DNA from: an uncultured Clostridia bacterium
GTDB lineage: Bacteria > Bacillota > Clostridia > Christensenellales > Borkfalkiaceae
DNA: 43,202 nucleotides
Assembly: GCA_944367565.1 (NCBI GenBank)
Contig: CALVWR010000016.1
Span: 1-43,202, forward strand
Direction of reading: 5' to 3'
Part shown: positions 24,195 through 29,552 of the stretch, piece after piece
Position numbering within the stretch: the first letter of the stretch is position 1
Layout: the number at the start of each line of letters is the position of its first letter
Notes under the pieces: model-generated
Database searches by the model: none
Seen by the model: the letters and a program-made list of their open reading frames with translations, nothing else
What the model was told of the DNA's origin: nothing
Position numbers and translations under genes: made by a program

Positions 24195-26003
24195 TTACTG
24201 CGCTTTCTCTTCGCGCAGTTTCTTTTTATGCTCCGCGATATGCTTTTCGAAATTCGCCTTTTCTTTCGGCGTGAGCACATCGTCTTCGCTCAACGCATAA
24301 CGGATATGTTCTTCGATATGGATCTTATGATCGTCATACCCGTCGACGGCAAGTTCGCGTTTTCTGATCCGCTCGTTTTCTTCCTTCGCCTTTTCGGTAT
24401 GCAACCTGCCGATCCCGTAGTCGCTCGCAAGATCGCCGTATCCGAGCAGCGATAAAACGCGCTCTTTGGTTTCCGCGGATATTTCTCCGTCTTCTCCCTT
24501 CAGGATCCCGCTGTTATACAGACTCAACAGCATTTCTTTTTTGCGGTTTTCCCCGTATAAGAGTTCGTTTTCGTTTTCGATGACAACATCGTCGCATACG
24601 TTTGCGCCGACGATATACCATACCCCCGTTTTATCCTCTCCGTCCGTTTCCCGGATCTCCTTTTTGCCGACGATAAACTCCTTATAGAGGCGCAGCATCT
24701 GCCTTGCGATTTCCTTATACGCGCCGCGAATCCGCTCCGCCACCACCGTGAGCCGCTCGTTGTCCTGCTCGATCAGAAGTTCCAGCGCCGTTCCGCTGGA
24801 AACGGTGGCGTTGGTGGACGAACTCGCCACGTCGCTGATCCCGCTTACGACGGTAAATTCGTTGAGCAGACTTTTTTCCTCTTCGGTAAATTCCGCGGGC
24901 ATTTTGCCGGTATCGAGCATTTCCGGCGGTTTCGATCCCTGCCTGTATACCAGAATTTTTCCGGGCGACAGACCTTCTTCCGCCAGATCGTCGGTGTCCA
25001 CGGATCCGTCCTCCACGTTCATCACGCCCATGGAAAGGCGGTTGATAAACTCGTGCTTTCTGTTCTTTACCGCATTGTACGCACGCTGTACGGGGATCAG
25101 CCGTTCCGTCACGCTCTGTCCGAAAAATGCGCCGCACATCTCCACGGAAATCTGTCGCGCAAAGGGGAATTCCCGATTGCCGTTCGCTCCGTTCCTGTAC
25201 GGCAGCTCCCCGTGATACAGCAGCACGCCCCCCGCCGTCACGATCATCCGTCCCTCCGGAAAACGTTCCGTCGGCTTTTCGTAATACTCCAGAAGCGTCA
25301 CCGCGTCCTCGACGGTCTGTTTCTCTCCCTTCGCCGAATAGACTTCCGCTTTTTCTCCCGAAACCGCCTTCCCGTACGCCGCCGATACCTCATCGGCGCG
25401 CACGATCCGTGCGTGCAGAATGCTCTTCACTCTGCCCATACCGCTCGCCGAAAGCGAATCCGGATAAATCTCAAACGGCGGTACCGCTTCCACGCGCGCT
25501 TCCCCTTCGTAAACCGTCTTTCCGTCTCTCGTCCCGATCGATTTTCCGCCCTTGACGTTCCAGTAGATTTTGTAAAAGCTCGTGCCGCATGCCTCCGACC
25601 ATGCCGTCGCTTCCGCAACGACCCGCTTGATCTCCAGATTTTCAAACACGTTTTTCAAAAGCCTTTCCGACAACTTCGCGTTCGTCGTTTCTTCGTCGCC
25701 TCCGTCCTTCGCGCGGATGCTCATCACCGGCGAAATCTTTCCGAGTTTCGCAACACGACTCTCCAAAATGGGCGCAATGTGATTGAATACTCCGCGGTTC
25801 TGCCAGTAAAATGCCTTGCCGTCCTCCACGAGTTCCCCGCGTGACGATATCCCCACATACTGCTTGCCGGCAATGAAACTGAGGTTCAGCTCCCATTGCC
25901 GTTCGATCGATGCGCGCTCTTTGCGCCGGCGTTCGTACTCCGCTTCCACCCACGCGACAAGCTCCTCTTCGTACGGTTCGCTATTTTTTGTTTTTTTCTT
26001 CAA
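24195..26003 (-). CDS. P22-like phage portal protein
   Basis: A 602-residue portal. The N-terminal half has YERRRKERASIERQWELNLSF, QNRGVFNHIAPILESRVAKL and VAEATAWSEACGTSFYKIYWN. The central SVEMCGAFFGQSVTERLIPV followed by QRAYNAVKNRKHEFINR matches P22-type portals, and helical wing and crown regions follow. The portal forms the DNA-entry ring that holds TerL during packaging. The start is TTG at 26003 with an AAGGAG site 9 bases ahead. It overlaps the TerS-like gene end by 23 bases. Confidence 0.88.
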   Translation of the reverse strand: MKKKTKNSEPYEEELVAWVEAEYERRRKERASIERQWELNLSFIAGKQYVGISSRGELVEDGKAFYWQNRGVFNHIAPILESRVAKLGKISPVMSIRAKDGGDEETTNAKLSERLLKNVFENLEIKRVVAEATAWSEACGTSFYKIYWNVKGGKSIGTRDGKTVYEGEARVEAVPPFEIYPDSLSASGMGRVKSILHARIVRADEVSAAYGKAVSGEKAEVYSAKGEKQTVEDAVTLLEYYEKPTERFPEGRMIVTAGGVLLYHGELPYRNGANGNREFPFARQISVEMCGAFFGQSVTERLIPVQRAYNAVKNRKHEFINRLSMGVMNVEDGSVDTDDLAEEGLSPGKILVYRQGSKPPEMLDTGKMPAEFTEEEKSLLNEFTVVSGISDVASSSTNATVSSGTALELLIEQDNERLTVVAERIRGAYKEIARQMLRLYKEFIVGKKEIRETDGEDKTGVWYIVGANVCDDVVIENENELLYGENRKKEMLLSLYNSGILKGEDGEISAETKERVLSLLGYGDLASDYGIGRLHTEKAKEENERIRKRELAVDGYDDHKIHIEEHIRYALSEDDVLTPKEKANFEKHIAEHKKKLREEKAQ

Positions 26004-26259
26004 TGTCCTTCTCCTTTTTCAGCAACGCCAGCAGCCTTTCCCGCTCGCGCAGCAATTCTTCGTCGCTCATGTCTTCCCAGCCTCCTTCCCCTTCCGCCAG
26101 CATCTTCAGCGCCGTCAGATCGGGCGGAACGTTCTTCCTCGTCACCTTCCGCTTTACCAGCGTCAGTTCCGCATCCGCCCCCGCGTATTCTTCCACCACT
26201 TCCTCGGCATCGTACCCCAACGCTTTCCGACGCAATGCCCGCTTCATCTCTTCATCCAT
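25981..26259 (-). CDS. Small terminase-like protein (TerS C-terminal type)
   Basis: A 92-residue protein. The middle KVTRKNVPPDLTALKMLAEG..GWEDMSDEELLRERERLLALL resembles the C-terminal part of phage small terminase subunits, where VPPD..A and a downstream Trp are typical. No DNA-binding helix-turn-helix is evident in the short N-terminus. TerS usually lies upstream of TerL; here it lies between TerL and portal, which is unusual. The start is ATG 26259, with GTG 26262 as an alternative, about 7 bases after the TerL stop. The TerS identity is a moderate inference. Confidence 0.6.
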   Translation of the reverse strand: MDEEMKRALRRKALGYDAEEVVEEYAGADAELTLVKRKVTRKNVPPDLTALKMLAEGEGGWEDMSDEELLRERERLLALLKKEKDIEEKNKK

Positions 26260-26265
26260 CACATT

Positions 26266-27705
26266 TCAATGATACACCCCCTCATAACGGCTCAGTTTCC
26301 GCTTCCTGATCAGCTTTTCCTTCGCCTTCGCCGTTTCACTTACCGTCACCGGCGGTTTGTTTTCCGGTTTGCTCATCGCATAATAACGCAATTCGTCCAT
26401 GGCATGATCGTCCCGTTTCACCGGTCGGTCCCCTTCCCCCCACCAATAGCTTTTCAATTCCCTGATCATGTTGACGCAAGTGCGGAATATATAAAGCCTC
26501 GGCTCCCCCGAAACCGGCGCAAGCAGTCCCTTTACCCTCTGAATCCCGCTGAACATATCCTTGTTTACCCGCGCGTCCGTCAGGATCCCGTGCTCGTAAA
26601 ACAGTTCGCTTACGCTCTTCATCGCCGCAAGCGTTCTCTGCTCCGCCGCCGAATCGATCAGTGCACGTACCCTTCCTTTTGCGTCTGTTTTCCAACCGAG
26701 TTTTGCCGAAATTTCCCGGATCTTCGCCGCGTGATACGCAACGTCCCGCCCCGCTTCGTAATGCTCCGCGATCACATAGATCCGATTGTCGTAATCCACC
26801 GCGTACCAATGCGCCGACAACGGATTGTTCAGCCCCGGGTCGATGGAGATCGTATCCTGCCATTCCGCCGGAACGTCAAACGGATCGATCACGTTCACAT
26901 TTTCGTCGAATTCCGGATAGACAAGTCCCGTTCCGCTTCTGAATTTTCCGCTTTTACGGCTTTCAAGCTGCTCCGCCGACAGCGTCCTTTCCAACAATGC
27001 GGTTTCTTTTCTGTCAAGAAACGGATTGTCTGACCAATCCATGAACTCATACCACACTTCCTCCGATCCCGACGTGTTCAGATAGATCTCTTCGTAGATG
27101 AACGTCAGCCCTTTGAGCGGCGTCATCGTCCCGAAAAGATCGCCTTTCCTGTCGAGTACCCGCATCCGACATTCTTCGTAAATCTCTTTGGGCGGTTCTT
27201 CGTCAAACCATACGAAATCCAGCGAACTGCCCTGAAATTTTTCCCGCCCCTGATCGCAGGTGCGAAACCCGATCACGGAAATCCCCCCGAAGACGTTGCG
27301 GATCCTGATCTGATCGATCACGCCGTATTCCGGCGCGTCTTTTCTGCCGGAAAGCATGACGATGTCCTCGATCCAGTCCGGACGGATATAATAAAGCAGT
27401 TTTTTCTGCGCCACATCCCTCTGAACCTGCGCCGATAACGAAACCACCCACCCGAATACGTCTTTTTTATTTTTCCGATACGGATGAATCCCCCTCGCCA
27501 TATAGACGCATTCCACCGCGCCGCATTCCGTTTTGCCCGTGCGATTCCCCCCGAATACCCACCGGTTCCGTTTTCTGCATCTGTGAAAAGCCAATTGCTT
27601 TTTATGCTTTTTTCTGCCCGCGTTATACTTTGCAAGGTGATCGGATTCCTTCCTCCTTACCAGCTCGTTTTCGATCTGCAACAGCCTTCGCTCAAGTTCG
27701 TTCAT
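26266..27705 (-). CDS. Phage terminase large subunit
   Basis: A 479-residue packaging motor. The ATPase domain has Walker A GGNRTGKTE (52-60), Walker B DFVWFDEEPP (163-172) and coupling motif GTMTPLKG (192-199). The RNase H-like nuclease domain has the three acidic sites SIDPG (Asp289), ALIDSAAEQ (Asp351) and RDDHAMDELRYYAM (Asp432-437). The motifs are intact, so the enzyme should be able to cut and package DNA. The true start is ATG 27705 with GGGAG 10 bases ahead. The frame stays open far upstream, but that part lies antisense to a secreted-protein gene and lacks family similarity. No clear sigma-A promoter is upstream, so a phage regulator may be needed. Confidence 0.92.
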   Translation of the reverse strand: MNELERRLLQIENELVRRKESDHLAKYNAGRKKHKKQLAFHRCRKRNRWVFGGNRTGKTECGAVECVYMARGIHPYRKNKKDVFGWVVSLSAQVQRDVAQKKLLYYIRPDWIEDIVMLSGRKDAPEYGVIDQIRIRNVFGGISVIGFRTCDQGREKFQGSSLDFVWFDEEPPKEIYEECRMRVLDRKGDLFGTMTPLKGLTFIYEEIYLNTSGSEEVWYEFMDWSDNPFLDRKETALLERTLSAEQLESRKSGKFRSGTGLVYPEFDENVNVIDPFDVPAEWQDTISIDPGLNNPLSAHWYAVDYDNRIYVIAEHYEAGRDVAYHAAKIREISAKLGWKTDAKGRVRALIDSAAEQRTLAAMKSVSELFYEHGILTDARVNKDMFSGIQRVKGLLAPVSGEPRLYIFRTCVNMIRELKSYWWGEGDRPVKRDDHAMDELRYYAMSKPENKPPVTVSETAKAKEKLIRKRKLSRYEGVYH

Positions 27706-27764
27706 TTCGCCAAAACTCCCTAAAATAAAACAAATTTTTCCTCTCTTTTTGCGAAAATTTTTGA

Positions 27765-27770
27765 TAAAAT
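27765..27770 (+). promoter_or_regulatory. Extended -10 promoter candidate for the small surface protein
   Basis: TAAAAT preceded by TG-A (extended -10) lies 10 bases upstream of the ATG at 27781. There is no good -35 box. If real, the transcript would be nearly leaderless. Confidence 0.35.
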
Positions 27771-27780
27771 GATTTCGGTT

Positions 27781-28515
27781 ATGAATATAAAACGCACGCT
27801 GTGCGCCGCGTTGGCTTTCTTTTTTTGTTTTGTCGCAAGCGCATCTCCGCCCCGACGGGCTGATGCGTATTCGGCTTACGGCAGAGTGATCGAACGCGAC
27901 GTAGGCTTCTACAAAGATCCGCAGGCAGAACAGCTGCTGTTCTACCTGCCTTATACGTATTACGTCAAAATCGACGAAAAATCGCAGTCCGTTTCGCGCG
28001 CCGAACTGTTCTGCGGCGAATATTCCACCCCGGCGATCGACGGCTATGTTTTTACCGACGACTTTTATTACGAAGAAAGCGTACCGGTATCGCCCTTTTA
28101 TGAAAAAGTTCTGACGACCGCCTCGTCCGCCGGTTTTTACGCCGACGCCGGTTGTACCCGGCTCATCAGACACATCTTCGAGAACCGCAGTCTGAAATAT
28201 TACGGTTATGCTTACGATACGGTCGGAAATTACGTCTATTTCGTAGACTACAACGACGAACTCGGGTATGTCAGGGAAGAATGTATCGTACCGTTTGAAT
28301 TTACGCCGCATCCCGCTCCCCTTCCCGTTGAGGAATCTCCCGTGACCACGCCGCCCGAAGACGACCCGCAACCCGAAGGCGACAACACCGGACTGAAAAT
28401 CGCAATCGTCGCCTCGCTCGCGCTCGCCGTCGCGGTGATTCTCCTCTTTTCCGTCCGCCCTTCCGCAAAAAAAGACCGCTCCGAGGACATCGATCAGGAC
28501 AACGACTTCCGCTGA
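27781..28515 (+). CDS. Membrane-anchored secreted protein with SH3-like region
   Basis: A 244-residue protein (248 if ATG 27769 is used) with a signal peptide (CAALAFFFCFVASASPPRRADA), an extracellular domain, a Pro-rich stalk (about 195-210) and a C-terminal membrane helix (LKIAIVASLALAVAVILLFSV). The short cytoplasmic tail is charged. The outer part contains repeated SH3-like strands, with the last one NYVYFVDYNDELGYVREECIVPF. It is oriented against the phage-like operon. Its layout (signal, SH3-like, stalk, C-terminal helix) mirrors the larger protein at 29553. It ends in a strong terminator. The function is unknown; wall attachment is possible. Confidence 0.75.
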   Translation: MNIKRTLCAALAFFFCFVASASPPRRADAYSAYGRVIERDVGFYKDPQAEQLLFYLPYTYYVKIDEKSQSVSRAELFCGEYSTPAIDGYVFTDDFYYEESVPVSPFYEKVLTTASSAGFYADAGCTRLIRHIFENRSLKYYGYAYDTVGNYVYFVDYNDELGYVREECIVPFEFTPHPAPLPVEESPVTTPPEDDPQPEGDNTGLKIAIVASLALAVAVILLFSVRPSAKKDRSEDIDQDNDFR

Positions 28516-28533
28516 AGTCGCTGTCCTTTTTTT
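28496..28533 (+). terminator. Rho-independent terminator of the small surface protein
   Basis: A 14-bp stem with one mismatch (AGGACA..CGACTTC with GAAGTCG..TGTCCT) around CGCT overlaps the stop codon and is followed by seven T. It separates this gene from the convergent regulator gene. Confidence 0.85.
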
Positions 28534-28547
28534 CGCGCAGGAGACCT

Positions 28548-29111
28548 CTATGCCGGGTCTTTCTTTTTTCTTTCCGCGGCGGATCTACCGTTGTCGGGAC
28601 GATCTTTCTCCCTTGCGCGCGGCTTTTCCGCGTTGCTCCGTTCGCGTATCGCTTCCCGCGCCCGCTCCTCGCTCCTCTCGATCCGCCGCACGAGTTCCTT
28701 CACAAAACCCATCGACATATATTCTCTTTCAAATTCCTCTTCCGTCAGCCCTTTCCTCTTCAGAATTTCGCAAAAGCGATCCAGCAACCGGTTCTGCAGC
28801 CGAAAATATTTTCTGCCCGTTACGTCGAGATCCCGATAATAACTCTTCGGCTTACGCTTGAAATACTTATATTCAAAACACCGCAATTCCTCTTCCGTGA
28901 ACCGGGAAAGCGCCGACTTCACAATCTCTTTTAATTCGAGAAGCCGTTCCTTCTGCCGGATATTTTCCACAATGCGCTCAGCCTGCACAAGACAACTCGT
29001 ACTGTCGGAAAAGGACGCCAGCGCCTTCCGCATCACGATGTCGTCGATCTGTTTTGCAACGGCTTCTATCCCCGGATAAATGTACAAAATTGCTTTCGCG
29101 TAACTTTTCAT
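28548..29111 (-). CDS. Phage-type late regulator (sigma region 4/ArpU-like)
   Basis: A 187-residue protein. The N-terminal half is helical (AKAILYIYPGIEAVAKQIDDIV). The middle has a sigma-region-4-like segment, LSRFTEEELRCFEYKYFK followed by KPKSYYRDLDVTGRKYFRLQNRLLDRF, as in phage ArpU/RinA-type regulators that switch on packaging genes. The C-terminal 55 residues are very basic and low-complexity. ATG 29111 has a perfect GGGGAGGT site; the frame is open 26 residues upstream but overlaps the promoter. It is likely to drive the terL operon, which lacks a visible sigma-A promoter, but it is separated from terL by the oppositely oriented surface-protein gene. Confidence 0.65.
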   Translation of the reverse strand: MKSYAKAILYIYPGIEAVAKQIDDIVMRKALASFSDSTSCLVQAERIVENIRQKERLLELKEIVKSALSRFTEEELRCFEYKYFKRKPKSYYRDLDVTGRKYFRLQNRLLDRFCEILKRKGLTEEEFEREYMSMGFVKELVRRIERSEERAREAIRERSNAEKPRAREKDRPDNGRSAAERKKKDPA

Positions 29112-29159
29112 TTTTACCTCCCCGATTCCTTTGATCGTCTTTTTGCCGCTCGTACGCAC

Positions 29160-29189
29160 ATTATAACGGCTGATTTTTGCCTGTTTCAA
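29160..29189 (-). promoter_or_regulatory. Sigma-A promoter of the phage-type regulator
   Basis: On the minus strand, TTGAAA (29184-29189) and a perfect TATAAT (29160-29165) are 18 bp apart, about 48 bases upstream of the start codon. Confidence 0.78.
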
Positions 29190-29250
29190 CGTTTTATGAC
29201 AGCAAAATCCTATTTTTGTTCAAAAATCTTTTTTCCCTGTCAGTTCCCTG

Positions 29251-29278
29251 TTGACTTTTCTTTTCAACACGCTATAAT
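29251..29278 (+). promoter_or_regulatory. Plus-strand sigma-A promoter overlapping a LexA box region
   Basis: TTGACT (29251-29256) and a perfect TATAAT (29273-29278) are 16 bp apart. Expected transcription start is about 29285, directly against the LexA box at 29288-29301. Transcripts would run through a 31-codon open frame into the 844-aa gene. Within 29112-29552, which holds no large gene, are this promoter, the operator, the regulator promoter, the tiny frame and a second plus-strand promoter. Confidence 0.75.
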
Positions 29279-29287
29279 AAACAATTA

Positions 29288-29301
29288 CGAACATTTGTTC
29301 G
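29288..29301. promoter_or_regulatory. LexA (SOS) operator
   Basis: CGAACATTTGTTCG is an exact match to the Gram-positive LexA box CGAAC-N4-GTTCG. It is placed 10 bases after the -10 of the plus-strand promoter, where bound LexA would block the polymerase. It also covers the presumed start of a weaker divergent minus-strand promoter (CTGACA 29325-29330, TATAAA 29304-29309, 15 bp spacing) that would read towards the phage-type regulator. Confidence 0.8.
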
Positions 29302-29382
29302 CTTTTATATTAGCAAATCATATCTGTCAGTTTCCGTCATATTTGTAAAAATTTGTATAAAATTTTTTGCGTGCAAAAAGGG

Positions 29383-29478
29383 ATGGCGCAAGAGAGAAAA
29401 ACAAAGGCGATAAAAGCGGCAAATCCGGGTTTAAGAAAAAAATACGCGAAAGCGTTCGACAATTTTCGCGTTATATGA
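29383..29478 (+). CDS. Possible 31-residue basic peptide
   Basis: A short open frame (MAQERKTKAIKAAN.., ending AKAFDNFRVI) lies downstream of the LexA-controlled promoter. It is basic and not hydrophobic. An AGGG directly in front of the ATG is too close for a good ribosome binding site, and the frame overlaps the next promoter, so it may be chance. Confidence 0.2.
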   Translation: MAQERKTKAIKAANPGLRKKYAKAFDNFRVI

Positions 29479-29484
29479 TACAAT
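29456..29484 (+). promoter_or_regulatory. Second sigma-A promoter of the 844-aa surface protein gene
   Basis: TCGACA (29456-29461) and TACAAT (29479-29484) are 17 bp apart, 68 bases ahead of the start codon. It carries no LexA box and so could give basal expression independent of DNA damage. Confidence 0.75.
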
Positions 29485-29552
29485 GAAATCATAATATATG
29501 GCAAAGGCAACGAGCCATATCGTTTTCCGAAAAAGAAGCGCAGGGGAAACTT

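Larger units (their letters stand above)
20042..27705 (-). mobile_element. Minimal phage packaging and head cassette (prophage remnant or domesticated capsid locus)
   Basis: Eight tightly packed minus-strand genes encode TerL, a TerS-like protein, portal, an 85-aa protein, major capsid protein, connector, a beta-propeller protein and a coiled-coil protein. All reading frames are intact, most neighbours overlap or abut, and a good terminator ends the run. The parts resemble a short-tailed P22-like head and neck set. No integrase, repressor, replication, tape-measure, lysin or holin gene is seen here, and no flanking direct repeats stand out. Base and codon use look like the neighbouring housekeeping genes, which suggests long residence. 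Confidence 0.8.

Noticed and set aside
27706-28371. N-terminal extension of TerL to about 700 residues
   Set aside because: The extension lies antisense to a secreted-protein gene with a signal peptide and terminator, lacks terminase similarity, and the ATG at 27705 has a proper ribosome binding site and family-like start.
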